A DNA stretch of 16,453 nt from Candidatus Faecivivens stercoravium. GTDB taxonomy: Bacteria; Bacillota; Clostridia; Oscillospirales; Ruminococcaceae. Shown piece after piece: positions 1-6,358 of the stretch. The DNA lies in the NCBI GenBank assembly GCA_018712425.1, contig DVHA01000214.1, positions 1 to 16,453 on the forward strand. The letters run 5' to 3'. Positions within the stretch are counted from its first letter, which is position 1, and every line of letters begins with the position of its first letter. The translations under genes and the position numbers were made by a program. A model generated the notes under the pieces. The model made no database searches. It was not told where the DNA came from and worked only from the letters and a program-made list of their open reading frames with translations.

Positions 1-150
1 CCCGGTGACCCCGGTACCGATGGCGGCGGGGAGTCGGCAACCAATCCCGGCCCCGGCGATTCCAGCAGCCCTTCCAGCCCCTCTGACGGCGTTTCGGAGG
101 AGGATGGGCCGGCCGGTCCTTGGGACGAGGGGATCCAGCCTAACAGTTAA
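1..150 (+). CDS. C-terminal tail of an upstream gene (possibly a PASTA-domain Ser/Thr protein kinase), partial
   Basis: Reading frame 1 is open from the window edge to a TAA at 148-150 and gives 49 residues rich in Gly, Pro, Ser, Asp and Glu, ending PWDEGIQPNS. No domain is visible; this is a disordered tail. In many Firmicutes the gene just before rsgA is the PASTA-domain Ser/Thr kinase (PrkC/PknB/Stk), whose extracellular end often carries a low-complexity Pro/Gly/Ser/Thr tail, so that is the best guess. The identity is inferred from position and composition only. The terminator-like hairpin that follows immediately supports this as a true gene end. The real start lies upstream of the window. 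Confidence 0.55.
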   Translation, partial: PGDPGTDGGGESATNPGPGDSSSPSSPSDGVSEEDGPAGPWDEGIQPNS

Positions 151-160
151 ACACCTTTGC

Positions 161-193
161 GGGCAGGCAGGAGGTTTCCCGCCTGCCCTTTTT
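161..193 (+). terminator. Rho-independent terminator or attenuator between the partial gene and rsgA
   Basis: GGGCAGGC at 161-168 pairs perfectly with GCCTGCCC at 181-188, with two further GC pairs possible inside, and a run of five T follows at 189-193. It lies 10 bases after the upstream stop codon and 32 bases before the rsgA start. No convincing promoter is visible between it and rsgA, so partial read-through is possible. Confidence 0.75.
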
Positions 194-225
194 ATCATCG
201 GAAGAAAGGATGAAACAGAATTCTC

Positions 226-1104
226 ATGACAGCCGAAGGCCTGATTATCAAAGCCATCAGCGGGGCTTTTTATGTGCAGACCCCCGACGCCATTCTGCCC
301 TGCAAGGCACGGGGCATCTTCCGCAAACGGGGGATTGCGCCGGTGGCAGGGGACCGCGTCCGGATTGAAGACGACAACATCGTCGAAATCCTGCCCCGGA
401 AAAACGAGCTGGTCCGGCCAAAAGCGGCCAATATCGACCTGGCCCTGATGACCGTATCCACTGTACGCCCGGTGCCCAATACCTATGTCCTGGACAAGCT
501 GATCACCGTCTGTGAGTTTAAACAGATTGAACCGGTTATCATCCTGACAAAAACCGACCTTAAAACAGACGATACCTTTACCGATATTTATCAGAATGCC
601 GGTTTTACTGTTATCCAGACAGGAAAGGGGATTGAAAACCGGGAAGAAATCCTTGCGGTCATGAAAGGGAAGACCAGCATTTTCATTGGCAATACCGGCG
701 TCGGCAAGTCGACCCTTTTAAACCGGCTGTTCCCCGACCTGGGGCTCCGGACCGCCGCCATCAGCGACAAGCTGGGCCGCGGGCGGCATACCACCCGGCA
801 GGTGGAACTGTATCCGGTGCCGGGCGGCGGGTATGTGGCCGATTCGCCGGGTTTTTCCAGCGTCGAACTGGAGGCCTATGAACCGATCCGCAAGGAAGAG
901 CTGGCCGGCTGTTTCCGGGAATTCAGGCCCTATCTTGACGGATGCCAGTTTGCCGACTGTTCCCACCGGAAAGAGAAGGGATGCGCCGTCTTAAAAGCGA
1001 TTGACGATGGGAAAATCAGCCTGAGCCGCCATGAAAGCTATGTCATGCTATATGAAGAGGCAATGCAGATCCCCGACTGGCAGAGGGAGGACAACCGGAA
1101 ATGA
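226..1104 (+). CDS. rsgA: Ribosome small-subunit-dependent GTPase A (RsgA/YloQ)
   Basis: This is a 292-residue cytoplasmic GTPase that binds the 30S subunit and helps late ribosome maturation. The circularly permuted GTPase order is visible: the G4 motif TKTD (108-111) comes before the P-loop GNTGVGKS (155-162) and G3 DSPG (206-209). An N-terminal OB-fold region covers roughly residues 1-65. The C-terminal zinc-binding segment has C240, C245, H247 and C253. Length is normal for the family. The ATG at 226 is the only ATG consistent with the N-terminus, because an in-frame TGA lies at 211-213; the nearest purine-rich ribosome binding site (AAGGA, 206-210) is about 15 bases away, which is longer than usual. 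The stop overlaps the thiN start (ATGA), implying translational coupling. Identity is secure. Confidence 0.97.
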   Translation: MTAEGLIIKAISGAFYVQTPDAILPCKARGIFRKRGIAPVAGDRVRIEDDNIVEILPRKNELVRPKAANIDLALMTVSTVRPVPNTYVLDKLITVCEFKQIEPVIILTKTDLKTDDTFTDIYQNAGFTVIQTGKGIENREEILAVMKGKTSIFIGNTGVGKSTLLNRLFPDLGLRTAAISDKLGRGRHTTRQVELYPVPGGGYVADSPGFSSVELEAYEPIRKEELAGCFREFRPYLDGCQFADCSHRKEKGCAVLKAIDDGKISLSRHESYVMLYEEAMQIPDWQREDNRK

Positions 1105-1724
1105 CTGGACGCTGTGTGATTTTTGCCGCGGGGCAGATGGACATCACCCCGCTTCTGCCGCGGCCGGAACAAGGGGACTTTATCATCGCCGCCGACGCGG
1201 GTATCCGCAATGCGGCTGCCCTCGGCGCGGCACCCGACCTTGTGATGGGGGATATGGACTCGGCAGCGGAAGAGGAGGTGCCGGAAGGGGCGCTCCTCTT
1301 CCCGGTGCGGAAGGACGATACCGACCTGATGCTCGCCATCAAAAAGGGGATTGAAATGGGGTATCAGGATTTTCTGATCTACGGGGCGACCGGCGGGCGG
1401 CTGGACCATACCATTGCCAGCATCCAGTCGCTTTCCTACCTTTTATCCCATGGGTGCAGAGGCATCCTGGTAGACGGGGAGCAATGGGTGACCCTTATCC
1501 GGGATGGGACAGTCCGGATTCCAGCCGGATACCGGCATGTGTCGGTCTTTTCCTATACCGAGCGGTGCCGGGGTGTAACGCTCCGGGGGCTCAGTTACCC
1601 GCTGGAAGACGGGGAACTGGATCAGAATTTCCCCCTCGGGGTCAGCAACTCGATGGTGGAGGATTCCGCTTCGGTTTCGGTCAAAGAGGGGAGCCTTCTC
1701 ATCATCCTCTCGGACTACCGCTGA
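1101..1724 (+). CDS. thiN: Thiamine pyrophosphokinase
   Basis: This 207-residue enzyme transfers pyrophosphate from ATP to thiamine, giving thiamine pyrophosphate (the last step of thiamine salvage) and AMP. Family motifs are in place: AADAG (30-34), the acidic GDMDS (50-54), KDDTD (71-75), GATGGRLDH (95-103) and the C-terminal G-SNS thiamine-binding segment (around 180-184). Length fits the ThiN/YloS family. The ATG overlaps the rsgA stop by four bases. In Bacillus the order is rsgA-rpe-thiN-spoVM; here thiN is directly after rsgA, with no rpe. No thiamine riboswitch is visible upstream, so expression probably follows rsgA. Confidence 0.96.
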   Translation: MTGRCVIFAAGQMDITPLLPRPEQGDFIIAADAGIRNAAALGAAPDLVMGDMDSAAEEEVPEGALLFPVRKDDTDLMLAIKKGIEMGYQDFLIYGATGGRLDHTIASIQSLSYLLSHGCRGILVDGEQWVTLIRDGTVRIPAGYRHVSVFSYTERCRGVTLRGLSYPLEDGELDQNFPLGVSNSMVEDSASVSVKEGSLLIILSDYR

Positions 1725-1741
1725 AGAATGCACCAAAAAAA

Positions 1742-1774
1742 CCCTTCCCGCGTAGTATGGGAGGGAAGGGAGGT
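1742..1774 (+). promoter_or_regulatory. Hairpin overlapping the spoVM ribosome binding site
   Basis: CCCTTCCC (1742-1749) is perfectly complementary to GGGAAGGG (1763-1770), with a 13-base loop. The right arm is the start of the spoVM ribosome binding site AAGGGAGGT (1766-1774), six bases before the ATG. When folded, the hairpin would hide half of that site. The T-run that would make it a plus-strand terminator is absent; instead seven A's precede it. The structure is seen in the sequence; control of translation is inference. Confidence 0.5.
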
Positions 1775-1780
1775 CTTTCG

Positions 1781-1873
1781 ATGAAAGTGATCGTGAAAAA
1801 GCCTTCGAAGCTTGTGTCGGGGCTTATCTGCCTGCTCTTTGGAATCCATCGGGATTCCCGCAGCGAAAGTTAA
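1781..1873 (+). CDS. spoVM: Stage V sporulation protein M (SpoVM)-like membrane-curvature peptide
   Basis: A 30-residue peptide starting MKVIVKKPSKLVSGL and continuing as an amphipathic hydrophobic helix (ICLLFGI), ending in a charged tail. It aligns without gaps to Bacillus SpoVM (26 residues): M1, K2, K10, G14 and G21 match, hydrophobic positions 11-20 are kept, and a basic/acidic end follows. In Bacillus SpoVM inserts shallowly into the convex forespore membrane and recruits the SpoIVA coat ATPase. One difference is that proline is at position 8 with serine at 9, whereas Bacillus has the functionally important proline at 9. Position supports the call: SpoVM follows thiN in Bacillus too. 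The ribosome binding site AAGGGAGGT is six bases from the ATG. The gene is short enough to be missed by standard gene callers. Confidence 0.87.
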   Translation: MKVIVKKPSKLVSGLICLLFGIHRDSRSES

Positions 1874-1897
1874 ACAAACAGAAAGGACGTATAAAAT

Positions 1898-2587
1898 ATG
1901 GCAAAAGTTGGAATTCTCGGGGCGATGTCCAGCGAAATCGCTCTTTTGAAGGAACGGATGTCCGACCGCCGGGAGACGGAACGGGCCGGACGTACATTTT
2001 ATGAGGGAAAAATCAGTGGCGCCGATGTGGTGCTGGTCTGCTGCGGCGTCGGCAAGGTCAATTCGGCCCTTACCTGCCAGATGCTGATCGACTGGTTCGG
2101 CGTCGATACCGTCATCAACATCGGCGTCGCTGGAAGCGGCGGGGAAGCGAAAGTGCGGGACATCGTCGTCTCGACCGACGCCCTTTACCACGACCTGCAC
2201 GGGATTACCCCGGAAGATGATATCCTGGCGGACTCGTATCCCTTTGTCTCCAGTTTCGCGGCCGACCCGAAGCTGGTGCAGCTGGCCGCTGAAGCCTGCC
2301 GGAAACAGGGCGTCCAGGTTTATACCGGCCGGATTGCCACCGGCGACCAGTTTGTTGGAAGCAAGGCGCAAAAAGACGATATCGTCGCCCGCACCCACCC
2401 GATGGCCGTCGAAATGGAGGGCGGCTCCATCGCCCACACCTGTGCCATCAACGGCGTCCCCTTTGTCATCATCCGCAGCATTTCGGATAATGCCGATGAC
2501 GGGGCGGAGATGAGCTTTGAGACTTTTGAGGTGCTCGCCGCCAACGACGCCGCTGAAATCGTGACAACAATGCTTCAGAATCTGTGA
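1898..2587 (+). CDS. mtnN: 5'-methylthioadenosine/S-adenosylhomocysteine nucleosidase
   Basis: This 229-residue enzyme hydrolyses the N-glycosidic bond of methylthioadenosine and S-adenosylhomocysteine, releasing adenine and the thio-sugar. It recycles by-products of SAM-dependent methylation and polyamine synthesis. The N-terminus KVGILGAMSSEI places the general-acid Glu at 13. GVGKVNSA (50-57) and NIGVAGS (74-80) form the nucleoside phosphorylase core, VEMEG gives E172/E174 for ribose binding, and SISDNAD gives the catalytic Asp197, matching the E. coli E12/E174/D197 set. Length is standard. The start has an AAAGGA site 11 bases upstream. Only 24 bases separate it from spoVM, so the two are probably co-transcribed, an arrangement not seen in Bacillus. 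Confidence 0.97.
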   Translation: MAKVGILGAMSSEIALLKERMSDRRETERAGRTFYEGKISGADVVLVCCGVGKVNSALTCQMLIDWFGVDTVINIGVAGSGGEAKVRDIVVSTDALYHDLHGITPEDDILADSYPFVSSFAADPKLVQLAAEACRKQGVQVYTGRIATGDQFVGSKAQKDDIVARTHPMAVEMEGGSIAHTCAINGVPFVIIRSISDNADDGAEMSFETFEVLAANDAAEIVTTMLQNL

Positions 2588-2594
2588 CGACGTG

Positions 2595-2627
2595 AAAAAA
2601 CCGCTGGGAAAAATCCCAGCGGTTTTT
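2595..2627. terminator. Bidirectional terminator between mtnN and the hydrogenase gene
   Basis: CCGCTGGGA (2601-2609) and TCCCAGCGG (2614-2622) form a perfect 9-bp stem with a four-base loop. Six A's precede it and five T's follow, so it can end transcription of mtnN on the plus strand and of the hydrogenase gene on the minus strand. Confidence 0.93.
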
Positions 2628-2637
2628 GTTATACCAA

Positions 2638-4161
2638 TTAGTCCAGACGGTCAATAACAATCTTATAAGGGTTGTCAGTCGCGACTTTGCCTTCCGCCTT
2701 CTTGGCGTGGAGGGCGACCATTGCCGCCGACTTGGTGGGCGCAGCAATCGTCCCGGCGCCGGCGACACATCCGCCGGGGCAGCCCATCCCTTCCAGAAGG
2801 TAGCCGTCGTACTTGCCGGCTTTGGCGAGGGTCAGCATCTTCTTGCAGTCCCGCAGGCCCTGGGCCGACATGATCTTGACCTCGCGGTCGGGATCAATCT
2901 CGCGGATAACGTCGGCAACCGCGCTGGCAACGCCGTTGCTGACCGCGAAACCGCGCCCGGCAGCCGTCGCCAGGCCCAGCGGGTTGTCCCGCAGGACGTT
3001 GGGGTCGACTTCAACCGTCTCGGGATCGATATTTTTCGCGGCGAACATCCCCATCAGCTCTTCGAAGGTAAGGACAAAGTCGACGTCAGAACGGATGGTC
3101 CGGCGGCTTGCCTCCAGTTTTTTGGCCGAGCAGGGGCCGATAAAGACAACCTTGCAGTTTTTGTGCATCTTCTTAATCAGGCGGGCGGTCAGGACCATCG
3201 GGGTCAGCGCCATCGAGATGTAAGGCGCAAACTCAGGGAAGCACTTCTTCGCCATGACCGACCAGGCCGGGCAGCAGGAAGTCGCCATAAAGGGCTGTTC
3301 CGCCGGGACCTTTTTGACAAAGTCATGGGCCTCGTCGATGGTGCAGAAGTCAGCGCCGATCGCAACCTCGGTGACATTGTCAAAACCGAGCATCCGGATG
3401 GCACTCAGCAGCTTTTCGGGGGTGACTTTCGGGCCAAACTGGCCGGCGTAAGCGGGGGCGATGGCCGCAATAACCCGCTGGCCGCTGGTGATGGCATGGA
3501 TAACCTGGAAGATCTGGCCTTTATCGGAAATTGCGCCGAAGGGGCAGCTGACGATGCACTGGCCGCAGGAGACACATTTGTCGTAATCAATCGTCGCCCG
3601 GCCGAGGGCATCGGAGGAGATCGCGTCCATCCCGCAGGCGGCGGCACAGGGCCGTTCCTGCTTGATAATCGCGTTGTAGGAGCAGGCGTCCTTGCAGCGT
3701 CCGCACTTGATGCACTTGGACTCGTCAATCACCGACTTGCCGTGCTGGATCGAGATAGCGCCCTTCGGGCAGACAACAGTACAGGGATGGGCGAGGCATC
3801 CCTGGCAGCCGTCGGTGACGAAATACCGCTTTTCCGGGCAGGAGTTGCAGGCGAACTTAATGATGTTCACCAGAGGCGGGTCGTAGTATTTCTCTGCGAT
3901 CGCACTTTCCTCAATACCCTCCGAAATCGGGGCATGGGCATCCATCGGGCGGAGCGGCAGGCCGATCGAAAGCCGCAGCCGTTCGCCGACAATCGCCCGC
4001 TCCAGGAAGATGCTGTCCCGGTAGGTCGCAACCTCACCGGGGATGATCTTGTAGGGGAGTTCCTCGATGCGGGAGTAGTCCCCGCCTTCGTAGGCGAGCC
4101 TTGCTACCTCAGTGAAAACCTTTCTTCTGATGTCGGTTACAGAAGTATAAATTCCGCGCAT
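2638..4161 (-). CDS. [FeFe] hydrogenase, group B type, with N-terminal iron-sulfur domains
   Basis: A 507-residue iron-sulfur enzyme that couples reduced ferredoxin to proton/H2 chemistry in anaerobes. The H-cluster motifs are P1 ATSCCPAW (C296, C297), P2 IGPCSAKK (C344) and P3 EGMGCPGGCVAGAG (C461, C465). Ala instead of Gly after TSCCP, and GPC instead of MPC, fit group B rather than the well-studied group A enzymes. The N-terminal third is cysteine-rich: C105/C108/C119/C122/C127/C131, a CxxCxxCxxxC set at 150-160, C172/C176, and a second CxxCxxCxxxC set at 196-206, enough for at least three [4Fe-4S] clusters. The start at 4161 (MRGIYTSV) is chosen because AAGGAA lies nine bases upstream and a clear promoter lies further up; longer in-frame extension would read into that promoter. 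No maturase (hydE/F/G) or partner subunit is in the window. Its physiological direction is unknown. Confidence 0.93.
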   Translation of the reverse strand: MRGIYTSVTDIRRKVFTEVARLAYEGGDYSRIEELPYKIIPGEVATYRDSIFLERAIVGERLRLSIGLPLRPMDAHAPISEGIEESAIAEKYYDPPLVNIIKFACNSCPEKRYFVTDGCQGCLAHPCTVVCPKGAISIQHGKSVIDESKCIKCGRCKDACSYNAIIKQERPCAAACGMDAISSDALGRATIDYDKCVSCGQCIVSCPFGAISDKGQIFQVIHAITSGQRVIAAIAPAYAGQFGPKVTPEKLLSAIRMLGFDNVTEVAIGADFCTIDEAHDFVKKVPAEQPFMATSCCPAWSVMAKKCFPEFAPYISMALTPMVLTARLIKKMHKNCKVVFIGPCSAKKLEASRRTIRSDVDFVLTFEELMGMFAAKNIDPETVEVDPNVLRDNPLGLATAAGRGFAVSNGVASAVADVIREIDPDREVKIMSAQGLRDCKKMLTLAKAGKYDGYLLEGMGCPGGCVAGAGTIAAPTKSAAMVALHAKKAEGKVATDNPYKIVIDRLD

Positions 4162-4222
4162 AGTTAATTCCTTTCTTTGTCCGATAACCTGTCTGCCGGC
4201 TATCTTGTACTTAGATATTATG

Positions 4223-4251
4223 ATTATAACATATATAAGGCCTATATTCAA
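4223..4251 (-). promoter_or_regulatory. Sigma-A promoter of the hydrogenase gene
   Basis: On the minus strand, TTGAAT (plus positions 4246-4251) is followed after exactly 17 bases by TATAAT (4223-4228), preceded by an extended TG. The predicted start is near 4216, giving a leader of about 55 bases to the ATG at 4161. The leader contains a possible weak hairpin (GATAGCC...GGTTATC). Confidence 0.85.
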
Positions 4252-4321
4252 GAGATAAATCTGCTCAAAATCTTTGCCAAAACCCCAATTTCCGCCGGTA
4301 TCGTCAAACACCGCCCGGTGA

Positions 4322-4350
4322 TTGACATCTTTACCGGGTAGGTATATAAT
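4322..4350 (+). promoter_or_regulatory. Consensus sigma-A promoter of the M18 aminopeptidase gene
   Basis: TTGACA at 4322-4327 and TATAAT at 4345-4350 are separated by 17 bases, so both hexamers are perfect consensus. The expected start is near 4357, leaving about 22 bases before the ATG at 4379. CCCGGT (4314-4319) and ACCGGG (4333-4338) form an inverted repeat around the -35 element and could be an operator. Confidence 0.92.
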
Positions 4351-4378
4351 TTTCTGTACAAAAAGGAGGAATTTAACT

Positions 4379-5686
4379 ATGGAAAAACTGCATCAGGAAC
4401 TGTTAGACTACATTTCCGCTTCCCCGACTGCTTTTCACGCTGCGTCTGCATCCGTCCACCTGCTGAGAGAAGCCGGTTTCCAGGAGCTCCGGGAGACGGA
4501 ACCCTGGCGCCTTTTGCCCGGCGGGAAATACTTTGTCACCCGTAACCTTTCTTCCGTCATCGCCTTCCGCCTGCCGGAAGTGGACTACCGCGCCTTCCAG
4601 ATTGTCGCCGCCCACCTCGACTCCCCCTGCTATAAGCTGAAAGGGAAAGGGGCGGCCGCCTGCGGCGGGAAGTACGCGATGCTGGACACCGAAATGTACG
4701 GCGGCGCGATCTCTGCCTCCTGGATGGACCGGCCGCTGTCGGTCGCCGGGCGGCTAATGCTGAAGACGGAGGGCGGGGTAAAGCCGGTGCTCTTCGACGC
4801 CGGGGTGGATATGCTGGTCATCCCGAACCTCTGCATCCACTTCAACCGCGGGGTCAACGACGGCAAGCCGCTCCGGGTCCAGAGCGATATGATGCCGCTG
4901 TACAGCCTCCAAAAGGGCGCCGACATCAAAGCCCAGGTGGCACAGATGGCCGGGGTGGAACCCGCCGATATCCTGGCGGAAGAGCTCTACGTCTACAACC
5001 GGATGCCCGGCACCGTCTGGGGGCCGGAAAGGGAATTTATCTCCGCGCCGCGGCTGGACGACCTCGAGTGCGCCTTCTCGGCCCTGAAGGCTGTTATAGA
5101 AGCGGAAAACCTGGGGAATCCCGCTGTCGCCTGCCTGTTCGACAACGAAGAGGTGGGGAGCGGGACCCGTCAGGGGGCGGACTCTGATTTCCTGGAAACG
5201 GTCCTGACCCGGATCGACCGGGCGATGGGGAAAGGGGAGGAAGCCCATGAAGCGGTGCGGGCTTCCAGTTTCCTCGTCTCCGCCGACAACGCCCACGCTG
5301 TCCACCCGAACCACCCCGAAACCGCCGACCAGGCAAACGGCGTCTGGATGAACGAAGGGATCGTCATCAAATTCAGCGGCAACCAGCGCTATACTTCCGA
5401 CGCGGTGTCGGCTGCCGTCTTCCGGGCTGTCTGTGAAAAAGCCGGCGTCCCGGTACAGGCTTTCTACAACCATTCGGATATCCCCGGGGGCTCGACCCTG
5501 GGGCACCTTTCCGGCCGGCATGTCTCCATCCCATCGGTTGATATCGGGCTGGCCCAGCTGGCGATGCATTCTTCCTGGGAGACGGCGGGTGCCAAAGACC
5601 TTCTGTCGATGGTGAAGGGGATGACCGCTTTTTACGAGGCGGCGCTTTTCTCCGGCTCCGACTGTGCCTGGAATATAATGGCTTAA
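4379..5686 (+). CDS. apeB: M18 family aminopeptidase (aspartyl aminopeptidase type)
   Basis: A 435-residue di-zinc metallopeptidase, expected to be cytoplasmic, that removes N-terminal residues (often acidic ones) from peptides. Residues matching the M18 active site are visible: H79 in AAHLDSP, D227 in RLDDLE, E257/E258 in FDNEEVGSGT, D303 in SADNAHA and H397 in AMHSSWE, which are the expected metal ligands and general base. Length is normal. The ATG at 4379 has AAAGGAGG eight to nine bases upstream and lies just after a consensus promoter; earlier in-frame codons overlap that promoter and are excluded. It is a single-gene unit, divergent from the hydrogenase; no strong terminator is visible after it. 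Substrate preference cannot be read from the sequence. Confidence 0.95.
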   Translation: MEKLHQELLDYISASPTAFHAASASVHLLREAGFQELRETEPWRLLPGGKYFVTRNLSSVIAFRLPEVDYRAFQIVAAHLDSPCYKLKGKGAAACGGKYAMLDTEMYGGAISASWMDRPLSVAGRLMLKTEGGVKPVLFDAGVDMLVIPNLCIHFNRGVNDGKPLRVQSDMMPLYSLQKGADIKAQVAQMAGVEPADILAEELYVYNRMPGTVWGPEREFISAPRLDDLECAFSALKAVIEAENLGNPAVACLFDNEEVGSGTRQGADSDFLETVLTRIDRAMGKGEEAHEAVRASSFLVSADNAHAVHPNHPETADQANGVWMNEGIVIKFSGNQRYTSDAVSAAVFRAVCEKAGVPVQAFYNHSDIPGGSTLGHLSGRHVSIPSVDIGLAQLAMHSSWETAGAKDLLSMVKGMTAFYEAALFSGSDCAWNIMA

Positions 5687-5762
5687 AAGGGATAAGATAA
5701 GCTGCACAAAATTGAAATCGCATTTTTGGACAAGATAGTTTGGAATTTATGTTGCGGAACCA

Positions 5763-5791
5763 TTGACAATTTCCAGCAGAAGCGCTATACT
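5763..5791 (+). promoter_or_regulatory. Sigma-A promoter of the marR-ABC operon
   Basis: TTGACA (5763-5768) and TATACT (5786-5791) are separated by exactly 17 bases. The expected transcription start is near 5798, inside the inverted repeat at 5795-5821. The stretch 5687-5762 between the aminopeptidase stop and this promoter is AT-rich, with nothing else recognised. Confidence 0.9.
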
Positions 5792-5794
5792 TAA

Positions 5795-5821
5795 ATAGCA
5801 GGCTATCAAATAGCCTGCTAT
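5795..5821 (+). promoter_or_regulatory. Perfect inverted repeat, probable MarR operator
   Basis: ATAGCAGGCTAT (5795-5806) and ATAGCCTGCTAT (5810-5821) are perfect reverse complements around CAA. Each half is itself a small palindrome, ATAGC-NN-GCTAT, so two dimers could bind 15 bp apart. It begins three bases after the -10 element and covers the expected start site, an ideal position for repression by the adjacent MarR protein. Binding is inferred. Confidence 0.82.
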
Positions 5822-5842
5822 CATGATGGAAGGGAGATCCTT

Positions 5843-6301
5843 ATGCGTCAAGTTCCACCCTGTGAACCCGATGGCGACATGCCTTTGGGCGCAATGTTTA
5901 AATTCATCCACCTGACGGCGGAAAACCGCTTCAATCAAAACCTGCAGGCATTAAACCTCACTTCCTCACAGATGCACATCCTGATTTATCTGGACCATTG
6001 TGAGCGGGTGGGGAAAAAGGTTAACCAGCGGGACATCGAAAAGCATCTTCACCTTTCCAACCCGACAATCACCGGCCTTCTACAGCGGATGGAGGCAAAA
6101 GGCTTTATCACCCGGACGGTCAGCGAAACCGACGGCCGCAACAAGGAGATTGCGCAGACCGATATGAGCCGTGCCATCCACGCTGAAATGCACAAGCGGC
6201 TGGATGCGGAAAACGCCAGAATGGTGCAGGGGATGAGCGAGCAGGAAGTGGCACAGCTCAAAGACCTGCTACAGCGGATTTTGGATAACATCCGGGAATA
6301 A
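5843..6301 (+). CDS. MarR family transcriptional regulator
   Basis: A 152-residue winged-helix DNA-binding protein, expected to act as a homodimer. The DNA-binding core runs from about residue 40 to 105: helix LTSSQMHILIYL, recognition region VNQRDIEKHLHLSNPTITGLLQRMEAKGFI (60-89), and a wing with DGRNK at 97-101. Dimerisation helices occupy both ends. An AAGGGAGA site lies about seven bases upstream of the ATG. It is the first gene of a three-gene operon with two ABC exporter genes and sits just after a perfect operator-like palindrome. The likely role is to repress its own operon until a toxic ligand releases it; the ligand is unknown. Confidence 0.93.
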   Translation: MRQVPPCEPDGDMPLGAMFKFIHLTAENRFNQNLQALNLTSSQMHILIYLDHCERVGKKVNQRDIEKHLHLSNPTITGLLQRMEAKGFITRTVSETDGRNKEIAQTDMSRAIHAEMHKRLDAENARMVQGMSEQEVAQLKDLLQRILDNIRE

Positions 6302-6358
6302 GCCCCCGGTTTGTTATAGATTCCAATCTTGAAATCTCAAAAGGAAAGAAGGAATAGT

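Noticed and set aside
1700..1780. Possible sigma-E promoter for spoVM, as in Bacillus
   Set aside because: No convincing ATA/CATACAAT-like pair with correct spacing could be found upstream of the gene.
2626..4167. A 513-codon open frame on the plus strand
   Set aside because: It is fully antisense to the hydrogenase gene, whose motifs are unmistakable. Its translation is Asp/Gly/Ala-rich without a recognisable domain, an effect of GC-biased codons.
4184..4206. GATAGCC...GGTTATC hairpin in the hydrogenase leader, considered as a Rex redox-repressor site
   Set aside because: It does not resemble the TTGTTAANNNNTTAACAA type of Rex site and contains a wobble pair, so it is not claimed as an operator.
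4754..5707. A 317-codon open frame on the minus strand
   Set aside because: It is antisense to the M18 aminopeptidase, with no conserved motif.
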